Positions 24,824-32,812 of a stretch of DNA of 46,853 nucleotides are shown here, piece after piece. The notes beneath the pieces are model-generated. The model did not search any database. It worked only from the letters and a program-made list of their open reading frames with translations, and was not told where the DNA came from. Origin of the DNA: an uncultured Curvibacter sp. (GTDB taxonomy: Bacteria > Pseudomonadota > Gammaproteobacteria > Burkholderiales > Burkholderiaceae_C); the NCBI GenBank assembly GCA_903828535.1, contig CAIKMN010000022.1, forward strand, positions 1-46,853, read 5' to 3'. Within the stretch, counting starts at the first letter, position 1. Each line of letters starts with the position of its first letter. The translations under genes were made by a program, and so were the position numbers.

Positions 24824-25330
24824 TTGTCCCCTACGCTGACCCACCGCAACCTGCCTCAGCTGATTCTGAAGGCCCGCGAAAAACTGCTTGGCCACTTTCG
24901 ACCCCTCATTTCGCACTTTGGTCTGACCGAACAGCAGTGGCGAATTTTGCGAACGCTGGGCGAAATGAAGCAACTCGAGCCGCGCCAGATTGGGGAGTCA
25001 TGCCACATCCTGAGCCCCAGCTTGGCTGGCGTGCTCGCACGCATGGAAGAAAATGGACTCATCACCCGAACGCGCTTTGAGACCGACCAGCGTCGGGTCA
25101 CCGTTGGACTGACGGCGAAGGGGCAAGGCCTGGTGGATGAACTCAGCCCCTTAATCAGCGCCCAATACCAAGTGATTGAGGAATCCTTTGGCCCCGAGTT
25201 GATCCGTGAACTCTATGACCTCATGGACCGGGTGCTGGAAGTCGATGACCATGCCATTGCCAAGCTCCCTTTGCCCAAAAGAAAACGGCGCCTGACGAAG
25301 CCCGTTAAAGCACTTCAAAGAACCGCATGA
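24824..25330 (+). CDS. hpaR: Homoprotocatechuate operon repressor HpaR (MarR family)
   Basis: A MarR-family regulator of about 168 residues. The core LILKAREKLLGHFRPLISHFGLTEQQWRILRTLGE, the recognition-helix region ILSPSLAGVLARMEENGLI and the wing RTRFETDQRRVTVGLTAKG align with E. coli HpaR. The start is uncertain: TTG 24824 has an ideal AGGAG (24811-24815) eight bases upstream, whereas ATG 24794 lies 4 bases after hpaI and has no visible RBS. It is the last gene of the hpa operon, which suggests negative autoregulation through the palindrome before hpaG1. Its 3' end overlaps the convergent DUF3237 gene by 26 bases. Confidence 0.88.
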   Translation: MSPTLTHRNLPQLILKAREKLLGHFRPLISHFGLTEQQWRILRTLGEMKQLEPRQIGESCHILSPSLAGVLARMEENGLITRTRFETDQRRVTVGLTAKGQGLVDELSPLISAQYQVIEESFGPELIRELYDLMDRVLEVDDHAIAKLPLPKRKRRLTKPVKALQRTA

Positions 25331-25772
25331 TCACCCGATCAGGTTCTCTGGCGCCGGTTCCGATGAAGAGCCTCTCACTGATCCAAGAAAGTGATTTGGA
25401 GGCCGTTTCAAATTGAGGCGTACAGCGAAAATAAACCTGCTGCGGATCAACGGGTTCGCCACGGATCAAGCGCCCCATCACCTCAGGGGAGGCGGTGCGA
25501 ACGGCTCTGTTTTGCACAAAAATCAAATCTCCGGCATCGGTTTCCAAAACATAACGCGCATCCAACTCAGACAAGGTGGGGTTCACGATCATCTGGAAAT
25601 CAGCGCCCCCTGGAAGCACCCGAGCCGTCCACCCTTGTCCCTGCACCTCGCCTCCCAAAATGGAAATGACTCGGCGTTGCCCATGCACCGTCATGCCCAC
25701 GTCTTGTGGCCTGTCTACCTGGACATTCAGATCGGCGAAGAATTTAAGTTCTGGAGTCAGTAGCGTGTTCAT
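25305..25772 (-). CDS. DUF3237 domain protein
   Basis: About 155 residues from ATG 25772 (MNTLLTPELKFFADLNVQV); an ATG at 25814 would add 14. The sequence matches the DUF3237 pattern: L-x-F-FADLNVQVDRPQDVG, RRVISILGGEVQGQGWTARVLPGGADFQMI, ARYVLETDAGDLIFVQNRAVR and VYFRCTPQFETASKSLSWISERLFIGTGAREPDRVIMRFFEV. The family is a small beta-barrel of unknown function that often accompanies aromatic or terpene catabolic genes. It is convergent with hpaR, whose 3' end it overlaps, and divergent from the Rieske oxygenase gene. No catalytic residues can be named. Confidence 0.8.
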   Translation of the reverse strand: MNTLLTPELKFFADLNVQVDRPQDVGMTVHGQRRVISILGGEVQGQGWTARVLPGGADFQMIVNPTLSELDARYVLETDAGDLIFVQNRAVRTASPEVMGRLIRGEPVDPQQVYFRCTPQFETASKSLSWISERLFIGTGAREPDRVIMRFFEVL

Positions 25773-25952
25773 TAGAAGTTGTGAAAGCCAGGTGGAGGGC
25801 GTGGTGAGGGGCAAGTGGCAGGAAATGGGTGCAGGTATTTTCCCTGAAGTGACTGGTTTTTGATTGACGCTGGCCCAGATTTTTTTGACACTGGAAGAAG
25901 GTTAACCAAGGGTGAACGAACGGTCAATGATGGGCTGGCTTAGGAGGCATGC

Positions 25953-26999
25953 ATGTGGTTAAAAAATTGTTGGTACGTCGTGGCGTGGGACCACGAGATT
26001 CCCCAAGCCCATGAAGACAAATTGTTCACCCGAAAGGTCTTGAATGAGCCCATTCTGGTCTATCGAACCCGCGCCCATGAACTGGTCGCCATCGCTGACA
26101 AGTGCTGCCATCGGCATGCGCCTTTGTCGACTGGCAAACGTGAAGGCGACAGCGTGCGTTGCGGCTATCACGGCCTGTTGTTTGACCAGACCGGCCAATG
26201 TCAAGAAGTTCCGGGCATGGACAAGCCACCGGCCAAGGCCTGCGTCAAAAAATACCCTTTGGTGGTGAAGAACAAGTGGGTCTTCGTTTGGATGGGCGAC
26301 CCCGAGAAAGCCGACGAAGCCCTGCTGCCCGACAACTTTTCCTGCGATCACCCGGATTGGGTCAACGTGCCGGGCTATCTGCATTACGACACACCTTATT
26401 TGCTGATTGCCGATAACTTGCTCGACTTCTCGCACCTGAGTTATGTGCATGCGAATACCCTGGGGGGTAGCAAAGCCATTGCGTTGGCCAAACCCACCGT
26501 TGAAGTGGTGAACAGCAACGGTCAGCGGGGTGTGAAGGTCTCTCGTTTCATCCCCGATGTGCCCGCACCGCCCTTTTACACGCGCTTCAGAAACTTTGAT
26601 TCCAACTTGGATCGGTGGTTCATTTACGACTTCTTATTTCCATCGACCTTGCTCATGAACTCAGGCGGCCGCCCCGTAGGGGATGCCCCGGACGACAACA
26701 GCCGCGCGGTGGTGAACCACAGCTGTCAAACCCTGACACCTGAAACCGAAACCTCAACGCATTACTTTTTCCAACAGTCGCACCGGGCTTCGCTGAAAGA
26801 GGAGTCGGTTCGCCACAACATTTACAACACCTTGCTCGAAGCCTTCAATGAAGACCGCGACATGATCACGGCGCAATACAAAAATTTGAGCGATAACGCC
26901 CTGGATCAGATGCTGCCGCTGCATTTTGATTCCGCCTTGATTCGTTTTCGAAAGATGCTCAAAGAAGCCGTCGACGCTGAACAAAACCTGAATACTTAA
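25953..26999 (+). CDS. VanA-like Rieske non-haem iron oxygenase, oxygenase component
   Basis: A 348-residue Rieske oxygenase alpha subunit. Its N-terminus MWLKNCWYV resembles vanillate O-demethylase VanA. The [2Fe-2S] ligands are C51-x-H53 (CCHRHAPLS) and C70-x2-H73 (CGYHGL). The mononuclear iron motif is D158-x2-H161-x4-H166 (LLDFSHLSYVH). Such enzymes O-demethylate methoxy-aromatics or hydroxylate aromatic acids. They need a VanB-type reductase, which is not present nearby, so an unlinked reductase must serve. The RBS AGGAGG (25942-25947) is strong. It could feed phenolic acids to the neighbouring hydroxylases and the hpa pathway, but the substrate is not deducible. Confidence 0.9.
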   Translation: MWLKNCWYVVAWDHEIPQAHEDKLFTRKVLNEPILVYRTRAHELVAIADKCCHRHAPLSTGKREGDSVRCGYHGLLFDQTGQCQEVPGMDKPPAKACVKKYPLVVKNKWVFVWMGDPEKADEALLPDNFSCDHPDWVNVPGYLHYDTPYLLIADNLLDFSHLSYVHANTLGGSKAIALAKPTVEVVNSNGQRGVKVSRFIPDVPAPPFYTRFRNFDSNLDRWFIYDFLFPSTLLMNSGGRPVGDAPDDNSRAVVNHSCQTLTPETETSTHYFFQQSHRASLKEESVRHNIYNTLLEAFNEDRDMITAQYKNLSDNALDQMLPLHFDSALIRFRKMLKEAVDAEQNLNT

Positions 27000-27060
27000 T
27001 GATTAAAGATTAAGCTAAAAATTTAACCCTTCGACTCAACTTTTTTAACTGGAGACCTTT

Positions 27061-28227
27061 GTGCAACCCCTTCAAAAAACCTTTAGAAAATTCAAAACCA
27101 TCGCCCTGGGCGCCGCCTTGCTGACAAGTTTTTCCGCTTGGGCCGACATCAATGTGGGCATCATCTTGTCGCTCTCAGGCCCCGGCGCCTCGCTCGGCAT
27201 GCCAGAAGAACAAATTCTGAAACTTTGGCCGGCTGAATTGGGCGGGCAAAAAGCCAAATTCACCTTGTTGAACGACAACTCAGACACCAGCACCGCTGCC
27301 AAAAATGCCTTGCGCTTGATCACCGAAGACAAGGTAGACCTCATCATTGGTTCTTCCCTTACCCCCACCTCGTTGGCGATCGTCGAAGCAGCGGGCGCAG
27401 AAAAAGTGCCGGTCATCAGTTTGGCCGGGGGCGGTGCCATCGTCTTGCCGCAAGAAGGCGCACGCAAGTGGGCCTTCAAGCTATCGCCAACCGAAACCAT
27501 TTCAACCACCCGCGTCTTGGAACACATGGCCAATGACAAACTCAAAACCGTCGCCACCATTGGCTTGGCCAACAGCTATGGTGATGGTTTTTTGAAGGTG
27601 GTTGAAAACTTGGCGCCCACCAAAGGCATCAAGTTGGTCGCCAGCGAAAAGTACAACGCCAATGACCAAAGCGTGACCTCCCAAGTTCTGAAAATCATGG
27701 CTGCCAACCCCGATGCCATCTACATTTTGAGCTCAGGCACACCAGGTGCTTTGCCTCAAATTGAATTGACACAACGTGGTTACAAAGGCCGGGTCTATCA
27801 GACCCAAGGCGTGGCGAATGCCGACTATTTACGCGTGGGGGGCAAATCGGTTGAAGGCACTTACCTCACCGTGGCCCCCGTCTTGGTGGGGGACCAATTG
27901 CCCGACAGTTCGCCCATCAAAAAGGTGGCGGTGGACTTCTTGAAAAAATCCGACGCGGCTGTCGGCGTTCAAAACCGGTCTTTATTCGGCGCCACTGCTT
28001 GGGATGCCTTGCTCATTTTGGACCAAGCCACGCGCAATGCCTTGAAATCGGGCAAGCCCGGTACGGTGGAGTTTCGCTCGGCCATCCGCGACGCCGTGGA
28101 ACAACTCAAAGGATTTGTCGGCTCTGAAGGGGTTTACACCATGTCTCCGCAAGACCACAACGGCGTCGACGAGCGAAGCCAAGTGATGGTCAGAATCGAA
28201 AACGGCAAGTGGGTTTACCAGCACTGA
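27061..28227 (+). CDS. Periplasmic Liv-type ABC substrate-binding protein
   Basis: A 388-residue type I binding protein with GTG start and RBS GGAGA. The signal peptide is residues 1-28, ending SAWA. Mature blocks: DINVGIILSLSGPGASLGMPEE, DLIIGSSLTPTSLAIVEAAG, VPVISLAGGGAIV, WAFKLSPTETIS, ANSYGDGFLKVV, GYKGRVYQTQGVANADYLR and VYTMSPQDHNGVDERS. These match the Leu/Ile/Val or aromatic-acid binding family (Peripla_BP_6). It is convergent with the livFGMHK-type cluster and lies 62 bases downstream of the Rieske oxygenase on the same strand, suggesting cotranscription with the oxygenase. It may provide a second ligand specificity for that transporter; an aromatic acid ligand is inferred from context. 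Confidence 0.88.
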   Translation: MQPLQKTFRKFKTIALGAALLTSFSAWADINVGIILSLSGPGASLGMPEEQILKLWPAELGGQKAKFTLLNDNSDTSTAAKNALRLITEDKVDLIIGSSLTPTSLAIVEAAGAEKVPVISLAGGGAIVLPQEGARKWAFKLSPTETISTTRVLEHMANDKLKTVATIGLANSYGDGFLKVVENLAPTKGIKLVASEKYNANDQSVTSQVLKIMAANPDAIYILSSGTPGALPQIELTQRGYKGRVYQTQGVANADYLRVGGKSVEGTYLTVAPVLVGDQLPDSSPIKKVAVDFLKKSDAAVGVQNRSLFGATAWDALLILDQATRNALKSGKPGTVEFRSAIRDAVEQLKGFVGSEGVYTMSPQDHNGVDERSQVMVRIENGKWVYQH

Positions 28228-28235
28228 GCGCCAGC

Positions 28236-28251
28236 GGGGATTTACATCCCC
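28236..28251. terminator. Small hairpin between convergent genes (weak terminator candidate)
   Basis: GGGGAT-TTAC-ATCCCC is a perfect 6-bp stem with a 4-base loop between the convergent binding-protein and livF genes. It overlaps the livF stop and lacks a T-run, so termination would be weak. Confidence 0.3.
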
Positions 28252-28964
28252 AAATAAGCGGAGCGGACCTGTTCATTGTGAATCAAGTCTTCTCCGCTCC
28301 CCTCTAGACAGATTCGACCGGTCTCGAGCACATAAGCCCGGTCGGCCAATTCCAAGGCCGCTAGGGCGTTTTGTTCGGCCAACACAATGCTCATGTTTTG
28401 TGTTTTGAGGATTTTCAGCACCTCAAAAATCTCGGCCACCAACAAAGGCGCCAAGCCCATGGAGGGCTCGTCGAGCAGCAACAAGGTTGGGTTGCCCATC
28501 AAAGCCCTGCCAATGGCCAACATCTGTTGTTGACCGCCGGACAAAAGACCCGCCAACAAATGGCGTTTTTCTTTCAGAACTGGGAAAAGTTGGTAGATTT
28601 TTTCCAATCCATCCGCCACGCCCGAAGCAGGTTGTGTGTAGGCCCCAAGGCGCAAATTGTCTTCAATCGTCATGGGCGCAAAGACCTGCCGGCCCTCCGG
28701 ACTTTGGCAAATGCCAGCCCGCATGCGCAAGTCGGCGCGCAGCTTGCTGATGTTTTGGCCTTTGAACAAAATTTGACCTTGGGACATGGGCTGAACGCCC
28801 GACAAGGTCCTCAGCAAGGTGGTTTTGCCCGCGCCGTTGGCACCGACGAAGGCAATGGTTTCACCGGCCTGAATGTGAAAATCCAGACCTTTTAAAGCTT
28901 TGATCCGCCCATAGGCGCTTTCCAAATTTTGGACCTGAAGCAAAGGAATGGAGACCGGATTCAT
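28242..28964 (-). CDS. livF: Liv-type ABC transporter ATPase (LivF)
   Basis: A 240-residue ATP-binding subunit. Walker A is GANGAGKT (residues 41-48), the ABC signature is LSGGQQQMLAIGRAL, Walker B is LLLLDEPSMGL, and the H-loop position reads SIVLAEQN, as usual for LivF where the switch His is replaced by Gln. RAGICQSPEGRQVFAPMTIEDNL is characteristic of LivF. It ends the livKHMGF order and its start overlaps the livG stop by 4 bases (ATGA). With LivG it energises uptake through the LivHM pore. Confidence 0.93.
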   Translation of the reverse strand: MNPVSIPLLQVQNLESAYGRIKALKGLDFHIQAGETIAFVGANGAGKTTLLRTLSGVQPMSQGQILFKGQNISKLRADLRMRAGICQSPEGRQVFAPMTIEDNLRLGAYTQPASGVADGLEKIYQLFPVLKEKRHLLAGLLSGGQQQMLAIGRALMGNPTLLLLDEPSMGLAPLLVAEIFEVLKILKTQNMSIVLAEQNALAALELADRAYVLETGRICLEGSGEDLIHNEQVRSAYLGM

Positions 28965-29725
28965 CGCTCAATGCCCCCCAAATAGGCCGCAATCACGGCG
29001 GGGTTTTGGCTCACTTCAGCGGGCGTGCCTTCTGCGAGTTTTCGACCGCTCTCCATCACCAAAATGCGGTCAGACAGGTTCATGACCAGTTTCATGTCGT
29101 GTTCCACCAAGACCACGGTCAGGCCGGCGTTGGCAATTTTGCGGATCAAGGCGACGATCTCCTCGGTTTCTGTGGCGTTCAAGCCTGCCGCCGGTTCATC
29201 TAAGAAAATCAAACGCGGCTTCATGGCCAAAGCGCGGGCTATTTCCAAACGTTTCAAAGCGCCATAAGGCAGGCTGTCGGCGCGGGCATTCACCTGTGCT
29301 TTGAGCCCCACGAAGTCCATCCAATCGGCCGCTTCCTGGCGCAGCGCCTGGTCGGCTTTGCGCAAGCTGGGCCACGCCATCAAGCCTTTCAACCAACTGC
29401 GGTCCAAACGCAGATGCGCGCCGACCATGACGTTCTCCAGGGCCGACATGTTCATGAAAATTTGCAAATTCTGAAAGGTTCTGGCCATGCCCATCAAGGC
29501 CAGGGCATTGGGGCTCTTGCCTGCAATCGGCTGCCCCTCTAAAAAAACCTCGCCCCGGCTGGGTTTGTACAGACCCGTGATCATGTTGAACAAGGTCGTT
29601 TTCCCCGCGCCGTTCGGGCCAATCACGGCATAGACCTGGCCCGACTCCCAACTGAATTCAATGCCTTCAACGGCTTTAACACCGCCAAAGTGGATGGACA
29701 GGTCTTTGACTTCAAGCAAGGCCAT
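28961..29725 (-). CDS. livG: Liv-type ABC transporter ATPase (LivG)
   Basis: About 254 residues from ATG 29725 (MALLEVKDLSIHFGG); in-frame ATGs at 29731 and 29752 would add two or nine residues. Walker A is GPNGAGKT (about 36-43), the signature is LPYGALKRLEIARAL, and Walker B is RLIFLDEPAAGLN. VLVEHDMKLVMNLSDRI carries the switch histidine, a LivG hallmark. The gene overlaps the livM 3' end by 14 bases and livF by 4, so the transporter genes form a tightly coupled operon. Cytoplasmic face of the inner membrane. Confidence 0.93.
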   Translation of the reverse strand: MALLEVKDLSIHFGGVKAVEGIEFSWESGQVYAVIGPNGAGKTTLFNMITGLYKPSRGEVFLEGQPIAGKSPNALALMGMARTFQNLQIFMNMSALENVMVGAHLRLDRSWLKGLMAWPSLRKADQALRQEAADWMDFVGLKAQVNARADSLPYGALKRLEIARALAMKPRLIFLDEPAAGLNATETEEIVALIRKIANAGLTVVLVEHDMKLVMNLSDRILVMESGRKLAEGTPAEVSQNPAVIAAYLGGIER

Positions 29726-30659
29726 CGTCATCCATCGCTTTGTTTTTTTCAAATTTCGCAGCCAAACTCGGGACCACGCCTTTGGGCAAAAAGACCATGC
29801 AGAGCATCAAAACAGCGCCCAAAGCCACGGTTTCCCAACCCTCAAAAGCGGTCAAAGCCTGTGGCAAGGCGGTCAATAAAACCGCGCCGACCACCGAGCC
29901 AAACACCGAGGCCATGCCGCCCATGACCACCATGGTCACCAACTCGATGGAGTGAAAAAAGTCTGCCATATTGGGCGTGACAAACCCCACATAGTGCGCG
30001 CTGATACTGCCCATGATGCTGGCGACGGTGGCCGATAAAACGAACACCGTGACCTTGTAGCCCACCACGTCCACACCCACCACCTTGGCGGCCACCTCCG
30101 AGCCATGCAAGGCTTGCAAGGCGCGACCAAAGGGCGAGTTGATCAGGTTCAAAGCACCCCAAACGCTGGCAAACAAAATGAAGGCGACGATCCAATACCA
30201 GGTCTTGTCGCCCGAAATTTCAAAGCCCGCCCAGCTCATGGGCAAAACCGACATGCCGTCAGGGCCGCCCGTCCATTGGGCTTCATTGCGGAGCACCATG
30301 CTGATGATGATGCCCAAGCCCAGGGTGGCCATCGCCAAATAATTGCCCTTTAACTTGAAGATGGGGCGCGCCACCACGCCAGCCAAACTCCCCGTGATCA
30401 CGACCCCAGCCAACAAGGCCAGCATGGGGTGCCAGCCAAATTGCGAAGGCAAAATCGCACTGGCATAGGCCCCGATGCCAAAGAAGCCGGCGTGGCCCAG
30501 ACTGATTTGACCGGCAAACCCCATTAATAAATTCAGCGCCAATACCACCACCGCGTTGATGGCCATGCGGATGACCAAATCGGTATAAAACGGGTTGGGC
30601 AACAGCCATGGCAGCGCCAACAAAATCAGCCCCAAAACCAACAAGCCTTTGTTTCGCAT
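29712..30659 (-). CDS. livM: Liv-type ABC transporter permease (LivM)
   Basis: A 315-residue inner-membrane permease of the BPD_transp_2 family. It has 8-10 hydrophobic segments, beginning LLVLGLILLALPWLLP, with the LivM motif LNLLMGFAGQISLGHAGFFGIGAYASAIL and SPFGRALQALHGSEVAAKVVGVDV near the EAA-like loop. ELVTMVVMGGMASVFGSVVGA is the second conserved permease block. It pairs with LivH to form the translocation channel. Its stop is nested in the livG start region, and its start lies 4 bases after the livH stop. Confidence 0.93.
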   Translation of the reverse strand: MRNKGLLVLGLILLALPWLLPNPFYTDLVIRMAINAVVVLALNLLMGFAGQISLGHAGFFGIGAYASAILPSQFGWHPMLALLAGVVITGSLAGVVARPIFKLKGNYLAMATLGLGIIISMVLRNEAQWTGGPDGMSVLPMSWAGFEISGDKTWYWIVAFILFASVWGALNLINSPFGRALQALHGSEVAAKVVGVDVVGYKVTVFVLSATVASIMGSISAHYVGFVTPNMADFFHSIELVTMVVMGGMASVFGSVVGAVLLTALPQALTAFEGWETVALGAVLMLCMVFLPKGVVPSLAAKFEKNKAMDDDGLA

Positions 30660-30662
30660 GCT

Positions 30663-31541
30663 TTAAACCCGGTCGGTCGCTTGACCGCCAAACAAACCGC
30701 GTGGCAAGAAAAACAAGATGAATAAGATCAAAACAAAAGGCATGGCGTCTTTGTAGGCCGAAGAAATGTAGCCCGCACCGAAGGCTTCTAAAACACCAAC
30801 CAACAAGCCCCCCACCACCGCACCCAAACCACTGCCCATGCCGCCCAAAACAGCCGCCACAAAACCCTTGAGTCCCAACATCACCCCCACGTCATAAGAG
30901 GTCAAGGTAATGGGGGTGATCAAAATCCCACCCAAGGCGCCGAGCGCGGCCGACATGGCAAAGCTCAACAACAAAATCCACTGCACATTAATGCCCACCA
31001 TTTGGGCCGCCATTCGGTTGAAAGAGGTCGCGAGCATGGCCTTGCCGAGCAGGGTTTTGGCAAAGAAAAACCACAATCCCACCACCACCAAACCGGTGAC
31101 CCCCATCACCCACAAGCTTTGGGGCAACAAGGTCGCGCCACCGATTTCGATGGGTTGATCGCCAGAAAAGGGCGGCAAACTGAAAGTCCCTTTACCCAAG
31201 AAAACCTGTACCAAACCCCGAATCACCAAAGAGGCGCCAATCGTGATGATGATCAAGGTGATGGGTTCGGCCCCTTTGACAGGCTCAATCGCTAATTTTT
31301 CCAACAGGATGCCAACCAAGGCCGGCAAAGCGATGGCCAGCAGCATGACCACGGGCAGTGGCCAACCTTGCAGACTGAAATAAACCGCCAACATCCCGCC
31401 CAACATGATGAACTCGCCTTGCGCGAAGTTAATCACTTGGCTGGCGTTGTAAATCAATGTGAATCCCAACGCCGCCAAAGCGTAGGTTGACCCAACGGTC
31501 AACCCTGAAAAAAGGAACTGCAGAAATTGCGAAAAATGCAT
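30663..31541 (-). CDS. livH: Liv-type ABC transporter permease (LivH)
   Basis: A 292-residue inner-membrane permease of the BPD_transp_2 family with about eight membrane segments. Hallmarks are FSGLTVGSTYALAALGFTLIYNASQVINFAQGEFIMLGGM near the N-terminus, AMLATSFNRMAAQMVGINV in the cytoplasmic ATPase-contact loop, and GFVAAVLGGMGSGLGAVVGGLLVGVLEAFG near the C-terminus. It is second in the operon after the binding-protein gene and 12 bases downstream of it. Confidence 0.94.
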   Translation of the reverse strand: MHFSQFLQFLFSGLTVGSTYALAALGFTLIYNASQVINFAQGEFIMLGGMLAVYFSLQGWPLPVVMLLAIALPALVGILLEKLAIEPVKGAEPITLIIITIGASLVIRGLVQVFLGKGTFSLPPFSGDQPIEIGGATLLPQSLWVMGVTGLVVVGLWFFFAKTLLGKAMLATSFNRMAAQMVGINVQWILLLSFAMSAALGALGGILITPITLTSYDVGVMLGLKGFVAAVLGGMGSGLGAVVGGLLVGVLEAFGAGYISSAYKDAMPFVLILFILFFLPRGLFGGQATDRV

Positions 31542-31553
31542 GGGGGACGCGAA

Positions 31554-32711
31554 TCAATCCGCAAATGCCCAATCGCCCTTCTTGACTTCTAGCATTCTGA
31601 AAGCGCTCAAGTCCAGGCCCAAGTGGTCTTTCTCGGACAGGTTGAAAACCCCTGCGGTGCCGACAAAGCCTTTGGTGCTTTCTAAGGCGAGGCGCACCTT
31701 GTCTTTGTCGACGGAATTGGCGCGCTTGACAGCGCCGACATAGAGGTACAAGGCATCGTAGGCATGGCCGCCGAAGCCAGAAACGTCGGTTTTCCATTGG
31801 TCATTGAAGGCCTTGGTGTAGTCGACCACGACTTTCTTTTGCGGGTCATTGGCGGGCAATTTATCGGCCACCAACAAACCAGCGGCTGGCAACCGAACGC
31901 CTTCGGCCGCGCTGCCAGCCAGCTTGATGAATTCTTCCGAGGCAACGCCGTGCGATTGATAAATCGGCACTTTGATGCCCAGTTGTTGGATGTTCTTCAT
32001 GACCACAGCGGGGCCTTGGCCGGCGCCAAAAACAAACACCGCTTGCAGTCCGGGTGTCGATTTGATTTTGGTCAACTGAACGGTGACGTCGGTGTCTTTG
32101 GGGCCGAAGGTTTCATCGGCCACCAATTCGATGCCGTATTTTTGCGTCAGGGCCAAGGTTTCTTTTCGGCCCGATGCGCCAAAGCCTGCGGTTTCGGACA
32201 ACAAAGCCACTTTGGAAATTCCACGCTTTTTCATGTCGGAAAAAACCCGTTCAGCGGCCATGCGGTCGGTAGGTGGCACTTTGAAAACCCATTTGCGCAC
32301 AGGTTCAATGATCGAAACCGCACCGGCCAGTGAAATGAAGGGCATTTCGGCTTTCTCAACCAGCGGAATAGCGGCCATGGTGGCGCCCGTGGTGGTGCCC
32401 CCCAAGATGGCCACCACTTGGTCATTCTCAATCAGGCGTTTTGCAAAACTGTTGGCTTTGCTGGCTTCGCTGCCGTCGTCATAAAAAACCAACTCAATCG
32501 GGCGTCCCAGCAGACCGCCCTCTTTGTTGATCTTTTCAATGACCATCTGCAGGGTTTTGAGCTCGGGGTCACCCAAGTAGGCCGCTGGCCCGGTCACCGA
32601 CAAAAAGGAGCCGATCTTGATGGTTTGTTGCGCCCAAGTGGGCAACGCAACCAAACTGGCCAGTGCCAAAACGGTGCAACGGGTGAGGCTAAAAATGGAT
32701 TTCTTGCGCAT
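31554..32711 (-). CDS. Periplasmic Liv-type binding protein of the livKHMGF cluster
   Basis: A 385-residue type I binding protein. Start ATG 32711 (MRKKSIFSLTRCTV) has GGAGA just upstream and a clear signal peptide ending LPTWAQ; an upstream in-frame ATG at 32744 is less likely. Mature blocks: TIKIGSFLSVTGPAAYLGDPE, KINKEGGLLGRPIELVFYDDGS, GGTTTGATMAAIPLVEKAEMPFISLAGA and HAYDALYLYVGAVKRANSV. It is the first gene of the transporter operon. The family carries branched-chain amino acids or aromatic acids; the island suggests the latter. It is a distant paralogue of the protein encoded at 27061-28227. Confidence 0.9.
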   Translation of the reverse strand: MRKKSIFSLTRCTVLALASLVALPTWAQQTIKIGSFLSVTGPAAYLGDPELKTLQMVIEKINKEGGLLGRPIELVFYDDGSEASKANSFAKRLIENDQVVAILGGTTTGATMAAIPLVEKAEMPFISLAGAVSIIEPVRKWVFKVPPTDRMAAERVFSDMKKRGISKVALLSETAGFGASGRKETLALTQKYGIELVADETFGPKDTDVTVQLTKIKSTPGLQAVFVFGAGQGPAVVMKNIQQLGIKVPIYQSHGVASEEFIKLAGSAAEGVRLPAAGLLVADKLPANDPQKKVVVDYTKAFNDQWKTDVSGFGGHAYDALYLYVGAVKRANSVDKDKVRLALESTKGFVGTAGVFNLSEKDHLGLDLSAFRMLEVKKGDWAFAD

Positions 32712-32812
32712 GGTGGTCTCCGACTTGTAGAAGGCTTGAGGCAAGCTTTTAAGCTGCTTCAGGTATTTTTTGAAGGGTGTTTTTTTAAAATCTACTTGTT
32801 ACGAGAAAAGGA

